Part shown: positions 46,399 through 57,604 of the stretch, piece by piece
How the letters are laid out: every line of letters begins with the position of its first letter
Position numbering within the stretch: the stretch's first letter is position 1
Assembly (NCBI GenBank): GCA_030685235.1
Contig: MU839106.1
Coordinates: 124,001-188,000, forward strand
DNA from: Copromyces sp. CBS 386.78
Lineage: Eukaryota; Ascomycota; Sordariomycetes; Sordariales; Sordariaceae
Direction of reading: 5' to 3'
Length of the DNA stretch: 64,000 nt
Program-made: the position numbers and the translations under genes
Notes under the pieces: model-generated
Databases searched by the model: none
The model's input: only the letters and a program-made list of their open reading frames with translations
What the model was told of the DNA's origin: nothing

Positions 46399-48291
46399 GA
46401 TGGACCAGCTATCACGACTTGCAACTGACCATGGCACTGCCGGGCAGAAGTTGGTGTTTTTAGTTTACTAGTGTAGGTGGGTAACGAGGAATTGGAAATC
46501 GAGTCACAGTGACTCGTTAGCGACTGGGGCATAGTCAACAGTGGAGTCCGGGGATGCCATGGATGGCCCGGGGTGGTGATCCAGGTCCCGGCGTGAAAAT
46601 GTTTTTGTGGGGGCTCCGGCACCGGCCGACTTCAGTCTTCAGCACGTCAGGCACGTCGAACCGAGGAGGTAACGTAGGTTGCATTTTGGGCATAGGTGGT
46701 CCGGGCTGCGGTCTCGGATCTAAGGGATTGACCAGATGGATTAAAATGGTAGGGCGCGCTTATCTTATCGCTAATGTTAGCGGATGCCCTCTGTGCAACG
46801 TGGCATGGATGTTTAAAACTCGGCGAGGAATCCGAGAACATCGGCATTCTGGGCGGTCATCGGCATCTTTCCGCTTCCACTGTGCTGCGGGTGCCAAGCA
46901 ACTTTGTTCAGGACAACCTTTTCGAACGCTACCACCGTCGTTTGAGATGAGCGTTCTGAGTTGTCCCAATTGACTTTCTCTCTGCATCTGACCAAACAAC
47001 TAACTAGCATTTCCGTTCTCCTAGTGAAGGCCATTGCCCACTTCAAGTGCCGCTGACTAAGACTGTCAAATTCACATTCACTCATCAAATCCAAAACAGG
47101 AAAAAAGGTCACGGTAGGTTACTCGCCTAGGTATGTATACGCGGATAAAGATCTTGAATGCGTTGACGTTCTGGGCTAAGCTGGGTCCCCTTTCCGCGGT
47201 TAATCAGAGAAGCACGAGCCACAATGTGCCCGCTGACTGATTGCACAAATCGAGACTGGACGGTGAAAGCGGTGGCGCCGGGAAGTTTAGTACCCGACTG
47301 CCGATGCGCTGGAGGCTCCAATCGATGCTGCGATAACATCATTTTCTCCATATATTCTATTTTGAAATGCCCCATCAGCCCAGCCACGCAACTCTAATTC
47401 AACATTTCGTCAGTCCAAGTTGGCAAACTTTGTTGATGAGGTGTCCAGTTGGGAGCCTCTTTTCAGCCTCTTTTTCCATTTTGTCCACTCGGATGCTCGG
47501 TTTCGCTTTGAGACGGACGCCAAGATGCCAAGAAGAGCCCCATACCCACCCACTACCGTCGCTGTGGTGTGGTGAGAGGTACCAAGGGGAGGCGGTAGAG
47601 ATACCAGCGACGATTTATAATGCACCAGGTACCACGGATTTAAAGTTTTGTGCATGTGGTACGGCGGGAGTTTCATTGTCACTCACCTCCAATTTCCAAG
47701 CCAAGAACTCAGCGTCATATTCTCTCTTGCCTCTGCTGCCTGCTAACAGCACGCAAGAACGACTTTCAGCATTGAGGATTCCACAATCTCGACAAGCTCC
47801 TTCCGAATTCCCGTGTGAGTGAGGGGCAGGAGCAAGAAGACTACCACCGACGCAGGAAGGAGGGACCCTCACGACCTGACCCATTCACACCCAATTGCCC
47901 TTGAAAGGCAGGCACCAATCCGACAAAAGAATCGGAGACTTTCCCGACCGTTGAGGTTCTCGCGGCCTTTCACATTCTTTTCCTTTCATTTCGCACTCAC
48001 TTTTTACACTTACTGCCCCTGGGTCTCGACTCGAATAGTCATCTTGGCTCAGCCTCTTTACTTACTAGATTGATCAAGTACTGGGAACTTGGTTATTTCC
48101 TTTCTTGGGCCTGATATCCGCACCAACTACATAGTCGTGTTTTTTCATCTTCGGATCTGACTTCATCCGTTGGACTCTGTTCTCTACCAGGGTACATCTC
48201 CTACACAGATACTCGCACCATCTCGACTACAAAAGTATCGCAACATCATCATCAACGGCACTCACCAATCCGACAGCATCGGCAGCGGTTT
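46399..48291. other. Shared upstream region of the divergent LYS4 and second Zn2Cys6 genes
   Basis: TGACTC-like words, the core bound by GCN4/CPC1-type amino-acid regulators, occur just upstream of LYS4: GAGTCACAGTGACTCG at 46500-46515, about 100 bp before the LYS4 ATG. No coding region is supported. The part before 48290 is CT- and CAT-rich leader. Confidence 0.5.
46500..46515. promoter_or_regulatory. Paired TGACTC elements (candidate CPC1/GCN4 site) upstream of LYS4
   Basis: The stretch GAGTCACAGTGACTCG holds two inverted TGACTC half-sites. TGACTC is the established core of the general amino-acid control element in fungi (GCN4 in yeast, CPC1 in Neurospora), and lysine genes are classic targets. 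Position, about 100 bp upstream of the LYS4 start, fits. The regulator is inferred. Confidence 0.6.
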
Positions 48292-51075
48292 ATGGAACCT
48301 ATCCAAGACGTGCCCATGGCCCTTCGGCCCTCTGCCTCGGGGACTCCTCCAGGGGTCTCAACGGCTTCTTCAGGGGCTGATCCATCCGCCCTATCAACCC
48401 CTCCACAACCAGCTTCAGGGTCTTCAACTCAACTTCCGTCTCAGATTCAAACCCAAGTCCAAACCCCGATCCAGCCTTCATGGGCCCAGACTCCTGGCTC
48501 TACAGCAGAAACCCCATGGGAGCAGTCTCCTTCCCAATTGGACTCTCCATGGGACCGAGCTCAAAGTCAGGATCCCTCTCAAGACCCGCCTTCAAGTGTT
48601 CAACCTCAGCAACAACAACTACGCTACGCCAAGTCGCCTCGTATTCTCGCTTGCCAGCTATGTCAAGGAAGAAAGATCAAATGCAATCGAGTGTTCCCCT
48701 GCGACAACTGCAAGAGGGTTAGCCGTCCTGCATAACTCAATCGCCTTGCATAAGCATGCTAACCTTGCCTCACAGTCCAATGTCCAGTGCATACCTAGTA
48801 AACCGGCACCTCTCAGAAAACGTCGGCCGCCGCACCAAGCGCTCCAGGAAAAACTGGCTGCCGTAACGGAAAAAATGGAGCAAATGAGGCGTGAAATGGA
48901 TGCTGCTAAAGCAAGTGGTCAGGGCATTGCTGTTTCCGCCACACCGACACCGACCACTTCTGCTTGGAACTCCAAGGGAAACCCGACACTGATCCAGGAG
49001 GAGGGCGGTGTTCGTTTCATGGACTCTCTACTGGGCACCGTGTACCAAGAGGTATGCCGTCATCTCTTACGTTTTGGTCTTCAGGCTTACCAACATATTT
49101 ACAGCTAGGGGAAATAAGAGCAATGGTAGACAAAGAATCCGCTCTTGATGAAGGTTCACCCGCCTCCCTTGGGCCAGGCGATGGCTCAGAGCTGGTCATC
49201 GGCCCCGACACTCCAACCGTTGATGTCATGTCTTTCTGGCCCGAGCCCGGTCATGTTTGGTCGCTCTGTGACATTTTCTTCCAGAGAGTCAACCCCTTGA
49301 TGAAGATTATCCATAAGCCGACGCTGGAGAGATATCTTCCGGAAGCCTCTAGCGGGCCGTTCGGGCTTCGGTCCAACATGCGAGCCTTGTTCTTCTCCAT
49401 CTTTGTGATGGCGGTCGTGTCGTTGGATGCAGACGAGTGCATGAAGCGGCTAGGCTACGACAGGGAGCAGGCTCTTCGGAACTTTTCACAAGGTGCTCGC
49501 TTGACATTTTTACGAATGGGCTTCCTCAGCACAAACGACCTTACTACTCTCCAGGCGTTTACTCTTTACTTGGTATGTCATCCCTTGAGACGCTGTCCTT
49601 CCCAATGCTGACAATCACAGACATCGCTCCAAGGCCGATTCAATCCTCATGTCACCTGGATTCTGCTTGGCACCGCCATTCGCATGGCTCGAAAGTTGGG
49701 CCTTCACGTTGATGGCAAACGATTAGGGCTACCACCATTCGAAACCGAAATGAGAAGGCGGCTTTGGTGGCAGCTTGTCATTCTCGATGCCAAAGCCGCA
49801 ACGATATCCGGTTTTAAGTCTGCGGCGGTTGTGCGAGACTGGTCCACCGAGCTTCCCAAGAACCTCGAAGACACCGACATGCATCCCGATGCTAAAGAAG
49901 ACTTTGTAGAACGCGATGGCCCCACCGAGATGATCTTCTGCCTCATGGCCTATAAGGCCACCGACTTCCTCCTCGCCACCGGGCAGGATATCGAAGGTGT
50001 ATTGATCGCGGCCGACTTCCCAGGAAGCCACGCCCCAGGCTCCGACGCCCAACGTCACCGCCGCACCGTCGAACAACTAGCCCTCGAGTTGGCAGCATTT
50101 ACGGACCGCTATCACTTGCACCCCAGCAACGGCCCGGTGCACGGCCTGGCTTCCAAGTTCAAGGAGTATTTCATCAAGAAAATCTGCAATGCCAAACCTC
50201 AACCGTCTTCCACTTCTAACCAACAAGGCTCCGACGATGTCGACCGCGCTTTCAGGTTAGGTGTCATTGACCTCGAGCACAACGAACTAAACCTTGTCAA
50301 CGACGACCCCGCCTTCTTCTGGTTTTCGCGCGTGAACTTCCAGCCATTCAACTTCGTGTACGTCGTCTCGCAGCTGTGTCAGGTCCATTCCCCGTCCGCC
50401 AGTGACGAGAATGTTGAGACAGCAAACGACAAGACCGACCTGATCGATCGCGCCTGGCGGCAAATCTCGTGTGTCTACCAACTCAATACTAACCTGTTCG
50501 ACATGACAAACCGGTTGAACTTCCAATGCGCTCGCAAAGTCCTTGAAGCTTGGCAGAAAAGGTCCGAAGCGTTGCTTAGGCAGACTGGGACACGGCCACC
50601 AGTTCCGTCATACGTCGAAAAACTCGCGAGCATCATCGGCAACGGTGACATGGTAAACGGCCGCTCTTTGGCAGCAACAGAAACAGGGAAGGGGACAATA
50701 CCGGCTGCCACAATACGGGCCTCAACGGAAGGAACTGGGTATGCCGTTGGCAATGACTCGTCGTCGCTTCCGGGTGAGCCTGCTGTTAGTACAGGTCCGG
50801 GTGCCACTTCCATCCCCACGACGCATGCGCTGGGCCAAGGGCAACCGCAAGAACCTTCGCAGTTCATGGAGGGCATTGTCAACTACATGGATCCAAATGT
50901 GGCCTTCGCTGGAAACATGTGGGGAGATGGGGGGTTCGAAGATCAATTCCAGCAGCTTCAGATGCAGATGGGCATGATGGAAGATCCGACGACAGGTATC
51001 TTGTACAGCGGTCCACCTTACTTTTATCCGGATACTGAAGGAAGCAGTGGGGAGCCGTCGAGGGGGATGTGGTGA
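48292..51075 (+). CDS. Zn2Cys6 transcription factor with fungal-specific middle domain
   Basis: Four exons, 48292-48717, 48776-49051, 49105-49572 and 49621-51075 (introns 58, 53 and 48 nt), encode 874 residues. A Gln/Ser/Pro-rich N-terminus precedes the zinc cluster [20 protein letters not shown] with its sixth Cys in SNVQC; the first intron splits the cluster between the fifth and sixth Cys. A coiled-coil-like linker follows ([19 protein letters not shown]), typical for dimerisation. The middle homology region runs from about residue 270 ([20 protein letters not shown]) and includes [16 protein letters not shown] and [17 protein letters not shown]. The C-terminus is rich in Gly and Met. It is a nuclear DNA-binding regulator of unknown targets. 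It is divergent from LYS4; yeast Lys14 is also a zinc-cluster protein, but similarity beyond the domain class was not seen. Confidence 0.9.
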
Positions 51076-52039
51076 TTGCGATGGTGAGGTGATGAGGTGG
51101 TGAGTTGGTGAGGTGATAGCCGTTGAGCCCCTACCCATCGTCGGTCGGCCTTGGCTACCTCTTAAGTCTTTTCGATTCTTTTGATCTAGCATTGCATCGC
51201 CCCTCCAATTTTTTTCATACTTTTTACCGAGGGACATCTTTTGGGTCCGGCATTGTAGGATATATGTACAACAAAGCACATCCACTTCGTGTATAGACCA
51301 ACAATTTTCTCGTTATAGATAGTCATTGCAATGGGTATAGCAAGACGGGTTCTAAGATGGGTGAACCGGGGCAACATGTACTCTGACGTGCGTGACCTTA
51401 CCTGCGGTGACGACATGGATGAAAATAAGGTGTAGTCTAAAGCTCGAAGAAAGCAGAAAAGAAAGTATGATCATCGGATACTTTTTCGGCGGAGAGATTT
51501 GTTAGCCCGTCGCCGTCGCCGTCGCTGGGAGATGTACGATCTACGCTGCCAGTGGAGGTTGTATATAGTATGTGGTATGTACTTTCTGTAGTATAGTGTA
51601 CTTCGCTAGCGTATCGCCTGCTGCGCTGCGAACGACGGGAATCAGGGGTTAAAAAGGGACGGGACCTCGGCTTTCTGCAACTCTGTTCTGAAAGGACGGG
51701 AAGAAGTACCTTACCTACCGCTCGATTTCGCCTCAGACACCCGCCGCGGCTCATTAACGAAAAAAAAAAATTTTTTATCAACAATCGCAGAGGGCATGTT
51801 TGAGAGTGAGTGAGTGAGTGAGTGAGTGACATGGTAGTGGTACAAGCCTAAAGTCCAGAACACACCGCACCTCCCGTTTAAAACCGGAACCGGAACGACC
51901 GACCAGGACGCCCGATCGTGGAAGCGTAGATGGGACGGACGGGATTCACCAAAAACCATCACCAACATCAGGACGGATATTTCCTCTCACGTATACCTAC
52001 ATGCAACCATATAAGCACCTAAACAAGTTAGTTACAAGC
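51076..52039. other. 3' flank and intergenic region
   Basis: Contains an A/T run at 51761-51778, a (GAGT)n run at about 51806-51828 and no supported gene. Confidence 0.4.
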
Positions 52040-52158
52040 ACATACGACCATAGATGGTAGAAAACTCGGGATCCCGTCCGCTCTCCCATAGATAAGCTAC
52101 CAATCGCCTGACTAGTAGTTGGGTCGGTGACGACCAGCGAATCCCAGGTGTTGTATGT
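52040..52158 (+). rRNA. 5S ribosomal RNA, divergent isotype
   Basis: The ends ACATACGAC and GTTGTATGT pair over nine bases (helix I). The eukaryotic 5S core is visible: ATCCCGTCCGCTC in the loop B/helix III part, a helix II of GATGGTAG with CTACCAATC including a bulged A, and the internal control region TAGTAGTTGGGTCGGTGACG followed by ACCAGCGAATCCC. Length is 119 nt. Neurospora-type fungi carry dispersed 5S genes with several diverged isotypes, and this copy differs from the common form mainly in the first half. The polymerase III terminator follows at once, so the gene may be functional. Confidence 0.9.
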
Positions 52159-52769
52159 TCTTTTTTTTTTGCTTGTAAACGTTTTTACCTTTTTATTTGT
52201 TGCTTTTTGCTCTGCTCGCTCATCTTCTGGCTGGCTGCCCCAACTCCCAAGAAAGATTTTACAGTACCGACTACCGAGCGACGCTAGCCCGTACGGAGTG
52301 TTCGGTGGAGGTGGAGGTGGAGCTTCGGTAGTGCGGGTACTTGGTGGAAACTGAATGGAATGGAATGAATGGAAGCACATTAATAAGCGTGGGCACGAGG
52401 GTATCTGGGTATCCGCTTGCGATTCCCAAGATAAGGTATCTGTCGATCGGGGACGGAAAGAATGCCGGTGGTGTGGTGGTGAAAAGTTGTGTTGATATAT
52501 ATACCTACACTAAAACTGATAAACACCGGGGGTGGTTGGTTACTTAACTTGACTCTTTCTCGTCCTTGGTTTTTTTTTTTTTCACTTTCTTATCCTCATA
52601 CCTCTAGGTCATCCATCCATTTCCACAATAACAACGCCGTTCCGGTCCACCTCGACGTCTACAACAGTACCTGCCTAATTCTACCCATCCTTCAACAACA
52701 ACACAAACAAACAAACACACACACACAGATAGATAGATACCCAAGGCCCCGGCCACACAAACCATCAAG
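52159..52769. other. Region between 5S rRNA and the OYE-type gene
   Basis: No gene is seen. It includes the 5S terminator, a T-run at 52570-52582, one reverse TAGAGGTA octamer at 52599 and a CA/AAC-rich leader (ACAAACAAACACACACACAC) just before the ATG at 52770. Confidence 0.45.
52161..52170 (+). terminator. Oligo-T terminator of the 5S rRNA gene
   Basis: Ten T residues start three bases after the 5S 3' end. Confidence 0.85.
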
Positions 52770-54288
52770 ATGGCCTCCACCAAAGACCTCAAGCTCGCCC
52801 AACCCCTCACCCTCCCCAACGGCCTCGTCCTTCCCAACCGCCTCATCAAAGCCGCCATGGCCGAACAGCTCGGCTTCGGCAACCACCTCCCCAACCCCGA
52901 ACTCAACGCCGTGTACGCGACCTGGGCCCGCGGCGACTGGGGCATGATCTTGACGGGCAACGTACAAGTCGACCATGCGTACAAGGGTGACGCGCGCGAC
53001 ATCTCGCCCGGCCACCCCGGTACCACGCCCGAACAGACCCTTACAGCGTTTAAAGCGTGGGCGGATGCCGCCTTGCTGAAAAACGAAGGAGATGATGAGA
53101 CCACCAAAAAGAGTAAGACGCCGGTGGTGATCCAGATTAATCACCCTGGTCGGCAGAGCCCCATGGGGGCTGGCACGCGGGGGCTTTGGGAAAAGGCTGT
53201 TGCGCCCAGCGCGGTGCCGCTGGTGTTGGGCGAGGGATTGGTTCCTAGGCTGGCGTCCCGGTTGTTGTTTGGTACGCCCCGCGAGCTGAGCAAGACGGAA
53301 ATCAGGGATATCGTGCAAAAGTTTGGGGCGACGGCGCGGTTGACGGCCGAGGCGGGGTTCCAGGGCGTGGAAATCCATGCTGCGCATGGGTACTTGCTCG
53401 CGCAGTTTTTGAGCAAGAAGACGAATAAGCGTGGGGATGAGTATGGCGGGAGTGCGGAGGGGAGGGCCAGGATCGTGGGGGAGATTATTGAGGAGTGTAG
53501 GCGCCAGGTGAGGGAGGCTGTTGGTAGTGAAGAGGAGGCGAGGAGGTTCGTGGTGGGGATCAAGTTGAATAGTGCGGATTGGCAGACGGGACGCGGCGGC
53601 GGAAACGCAGAGGAGACGGATTCGACGGAGGAGGTGTTGAAGCAGATTGAGCTGTTTGAGAAGTGGGGGGTTGATTTTGTGGAGGTTAGTGGTGGGAGTT
53701 ATGAGGATCCTCAGGTGAGTTTTTCTTTCTTTCTTTCTTTCGTTGCTTGCTTTCTCTGGTAGAAGAAAGGGATTGATTTCCCAAGGGGCCAGGCCGGGAA
53801 GACAGACACTGACAGACATCACAGATGGCCAACGGCCCCCAAATCAAGCAAAAATCCGAGCGCACCAAGGCCCGCGAGGCCTTCTTCCTTGAATTCGCAA
53901 AGATCATCCGCACCAAGTTCCCCCAGCTTCCGCTCATGGTCACCGGCGGTTTCCGCACCCGCCAGGGCATGGAGGCTGCTTTGGCCTCTGACGACTGCGA
54001 CATGATCGGTATCGGACGCCCGGCCATCATCAACCCTTCGCTTCCGGCCAACTTGATCCTCAACCCCGAGGTCCCGGATGCGGATGCCCGCTTGTTCGAC
54101 AAGAAGGTCGAGCCGCATTGGATCTTTGAGAAGCTGGGCATGAAGAGCATTGTGGGCGCTGGGGCTGAGATTGTACGTCACCTTGTTAACCCTTTGCTTG
54201 TGTCTCGATAGGTGACGGTGCTAACATGTCGGTGTTCCTTTTCTAGGGCTGGTATGTGAGCGAGCTTAGGAAGTTGGCCAAGTTTTGA
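52770..54288 (+). CDS. NADH:flavin oxidoreductase / old-yellow-enzyme family protein
   Basis: Exons 52770-53714, 53825-54172 and 54247-54288 (introns 110 and 74 nt) give 444 residues. The FMN-dependent TIM barrel is clear: PLTLPNGLVLPNRLIKAAM at the start, MILTGNVQVD, VIQINHPGRQSPMG (His and Arg contacting the flavin), VEIHAAHGYLLAQFLS with the substrate-binding His pair, NKRGDEYGGSAEGRARIVGE, VEVSGGSYE and, at the end of the barrel, VTGGFRTRQGMEAAL and DMIGIGRPAII for phosphate binding. Such enzymes reduce activated C=C bonds or act as NADH oxidases; physiological substrates vary. Length and motif order suit the bacterial-type NADH oxidase subgroup common in ascomycetes. The last exon is only 42 nt. 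No targeting signal is seen, so it is probably cytosolic. Confidence 0.9.
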
Positions 54289-55163
54289 GGAGACGAAGCA
54301 GAGTGAGCGACGGTAGCGGACACGATACCCAGAAGCATTTTTTTGGAAGAGGTTTCGGCATTAGATAGAGGCGTTAATATTGGTTGAAGTGGCCATCCGT
54401 CATCTTTCGTGTTTTGTGAAGGCCAGACATCAACAACCACCGAGGTTCGCTGCTAAACATGGCTGGTTGTGGATGAACCCGTGCCAAGTACGCAGCGCAT
54501 AGCGTCTGGATGATGGATGCCTTGATGGAAAGCCTGTTCACCAACGACGAAAGAACAGTCGGGCTTGAGATCGTGTGGTTGAAAAGTAAGGCGGTCAATC
54601 ATCTATCTGATGCATCGAACATTGGAAAGTCGAAGTTGGGAAAAAGGTGGATGACACAAGGCGAAACGCCAAAGCGGGGAGGTTGCCGAACGTCCCAGCT
54701 CCCAGGGCAGGGCACAAGAACACTTGCACTAGCAGTTTTTGCGTCCCAAACCTGCAAACCGAGTTAGAGGGCGAGAAACGAGACCTCTTATTAGTCAGAA
54801 AAGTAAAGAAGAATTGGTTCAACATTCTAGCTCAAGTACTGATTCTTGCTCCGGATCGCAAAAAAAGTGTCATTAACAAAATTGATTCTAGAGAAGTTTA
54901 TCACTGAACCTCAGCTTTGTAGATTTCCATGAAATCCGACGTCTCATGAAAACGTCAGTCAGCCCGCGGACATACATACATACATACCTACATACCCCAT
55001 TAGCTCAAAAGGCACTAAGAGTCTAAAGAGTCAAACAAAACCGGGCAAGATAAAAAGATCCAAAAAAAATTCCACATCGAACAGCAACAAAGCCAGCCAG
55101 CCAAAGAAGCAGAAAAGAAAAGCCGAGAGAGAACCCGAAGCAAAGAAAAAAAAAAAGGTCACG
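54289..55163. other. Intergenic region
   Basis: 3' flank of the oxidoreductase gene and DNA up to the terminator of tRNA-Pro. It has a (CATA)n run at 54973-54992 and A-rich DNA near 55060-55170. No gene is seen. Confidence 0.4.
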
Positions 55164-55170
55164 AAAAAAA
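55164..55170 (-). terminator. RNA polymerase III terminator of tRNA-Pro
   Basis: Seven A on the + strand, i.e. seven T on the minus strand, lie 9 bp behind the tRNA end. Confidence 0.75.
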
Positions 55171-55179
55171 GAATGTGTT

Positions 55180-55269
55180 GGGGCCACCCGGGGATTGAAC
55201 CCGGGACCTCTCGCAAGAATGCTCAGGATTGAACCCTAAGCGAGAATCATACCACTAGACCAGCGGCCC
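55180..55269 (-). tRNA. tRNA-Pro(AGG) with an 18-nt intron
   Basis: Read on the minus strand, the acceptor GGGCCGC pairs with GTGGCCC, with discriminator C. The D-arm TGGTCTAGTGGTATGA and T-arm CCGGGTTCAATCCCCGG are intact. The anticodon stem CTCGC/GCGAG closes the loop TTAGGG plus T with anticodon AGG. The intron, 55216-55233, starts directly after position 37. Confidence 0.94.
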
Positions 55270-56020
55270 GTATTAGTTTGTTGAAAAGAAACTAAAAGGA
55301 AAACCTCATATTGTCCATCCAACTGGCTGTGTTGTGTTGATCAGGGCGTGTTTTGTCTTGGTAGTGATGATGATCCGTCATTCGCTGAGGTTAGGTAAAG
55401 AATTGTTTTCGTTTCATGTGGCTGGCTACTGCCATATGAGTGAGGCCAAGGAACTCCATCTTCCAACTGGTCCTCTTGAGCAGCCCTGGAACGAAGCATT
55501 GTTGTAGTCACGTCCTTCAACAACCGACTACGAAGCGCGGTACTCCTCGCCTGTCTATCCGTTGTTCATGTTATACACCCGAGATACTAACAGTAGACGG
55601 CAGGCTTGGTATTCTTTGGTCTCTCTCTCCGTTCATGTTATACGCCCAACATCAATTGACGGCCAGATAAAGATAGCAACTGCTTTCCCAAATCCCGCGC
55701 CGCTCGAATCCGCCCGCTCGCTTCTAGCAAGTGCTCGTAAAGAAGCCTCCCCCCAATTTTTATGAACCTTTTGGTTTTCCCTGAGGTAGTAGTAGTACAA
55801 TACACATTTTGAGTTACACAAACACACAATGAACCACAACATAGGTATATCTTGATTTCTTTTCCACTCATTCATTATATTCCACATATAGTAGTAACAT
55901 CAGGTGCAGCCAACCCGGCAAAACCCGTATTAAGGGTCACCTTCGTCATCATGGCTGACCTGATCCGAGGTGCTCATGAACCTCTTTTATATGATTTTAA
56001 AAGGCATAGACCAGGGTTTC
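55270..56020. other. Intergenic region
   Basis: Upstream of tRNA-Pro and downstream of SEC61. The right part is 3' flank of SEC61. No gene is seen. Confidence 0.4.
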
Positions 56021-57604
56021 TTAACCCATGACCATACCCTTCATGCCCTGAAGATCACCCTCCTTGGCGGCAATCTCGAAGTAGCCGTAGATGATACTGG
56101 AGAACAAAATGTTAGCAATTGGTCATCCATCGACAATCAGTTGACAAAGACAAAAACTTACGTGACAGCCAAGAGAGTACCGGTACCCGAGCCGAGAGCG
56201 CCCATGAGGTCGCTGGCAACAGAGAGAGCACCAATGCAGGCACCACCGAAAGCGGCAGCAGTGGGGATGATGCGCTTGAGCTCCTTGTACATGCTCTGCT
56301 CGCGGTGGCCGGCCATGACGAGACCCTGATCCTTGAGCTGCTTGGCAACATCGCGGGGGCTGGAGCCGGAAACCTCAATCCATGTCTTGGAGAATACGGC
56401 GCAGGCAGTGAGCATGTAGGCGATGTAGACGGCGGTGTGGATAGGATCGAGGAGAGCGTCCTTGAAGTTGAGAGGGGGGCTCATGTAGTAGACAAGACCG
56501 GAAACGGCAGAGAGCTGGGCAGTACCCTCCTTGGCCTCCCAGACACCGAAAAGACGGACCAGAAGGTTCTCGGAGAAGCGAGAGTAGAGCATCTGGCTGA
56601 TCAGGAAGACGTTGGAGGAGAGGGCGGACTGGAGCATGATGGGCATGTTGGAGGTGTAGAAGAGGCGGATGGGGTAAGAGCCACGAGCACCACGCTGGCG
56701 GGAGGACTTGACGGGGATCTCGACGCGGAAGCCCTGGAGGTAGATGACGGCGGCGAAGACGACGAGGGTGGCGAGCAGGTTCATGATGTTGGGGAGGTTC
56801 TGGCGGTAGAAGGCCTCATAGAGAGCACGCTGCTTGTTGTCCCAAGTCATGAGGAGGTGGAAGAGGGCAATGACGGCACCCTCGTACTCGGGGCCACGGC
56901 CAGTGTTGATGGAGGTGGGGGAGAAAGCCTTCCACATGATGGACTCGCAGATGTTGGTGGCAATGAACAGCGAGATACCGCTGCCGAGGCCATAGCCCTT
57001 CTGGAGGAGCTCATCGAGGAGAATGACGATCATGCCGGCAACCACGAGCTGGAGGATGAGGAGGAAGACGATACCGGCACCGAGGTCGCTGGGAGGGCCA
57101 TAGAGCCCGGTGAAGACGTAGACAGTGGCGGTACCGATGGAGAGAATAACAGCGAACAGCTTCTGGGCCGTCTGGTAGAGCTCGCGGTCGGCCTTGAGGT
57201 CGAGGTTGACGTCGATCATGTGGGTACCGGCGAGGAGCTGGAAGACCATGCCGGAGGAGATGATGGGGGTGATGCCGAGCTCCATGAGGGTACCTCTGTT
57301 ACTCGCCATCATCATGCGCAGCCAGTATAGCGGATCGGACGTGTCGGACGAGACAATGCCGTAGAGGGGCATCTGGCTCATGACCAAGAAGATGAGCAGG
57401 GTCAAGCCAGTCCACATCAACTTTTGGTTGAAGGGGATCTTGGTCTCGGGCTGTTGAACCTCGGGGAGGAACGGCACGAAGGGCTTGACGAGATCGAGGA
57501 ACCGTACTGCATGGCGGGCGGGAGAGAGGAGGTTAGTCACGGTCTGGTGTGGTATCACCAACGCGCCTACGCGTGTCCGAGTAGGGCAACTTACGGGAAC
57601 TCAT
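56021..57604 (-). CDS. SEC61: Sec61 alpha subunit of the ER protein translocon
   Basis: This is the channel-forming subunit of the heterotrimeric Sec61 complex, through which secretory and membrane proteins enter the ER. Exon 1 has only 10 nt (57595-57604), exon 2 is 56162-57506 and exon 3 is 56021-56096 (introns 88 and 65 nt). The product is 476 residues, the usual fungal length. It begins [28 protein letters not shown], a strongly conserved family start. The plug and first helices follow ([40 protein letters not shown]), and ten membrane spans can be counted. The cytosolic loop [20 protein letters not shown] is conserved. The C-terminus is [15 protein letters not shown]. It is head to head with MOD5, with 772 bp between the starts. 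Confidence 0.96.

Noticed and set aside
56119..57330. A 403-codon frame antisense to SEC61
   Set aside because: Gly/Glu/Asp/Val-rich shadow frame of SEC61.
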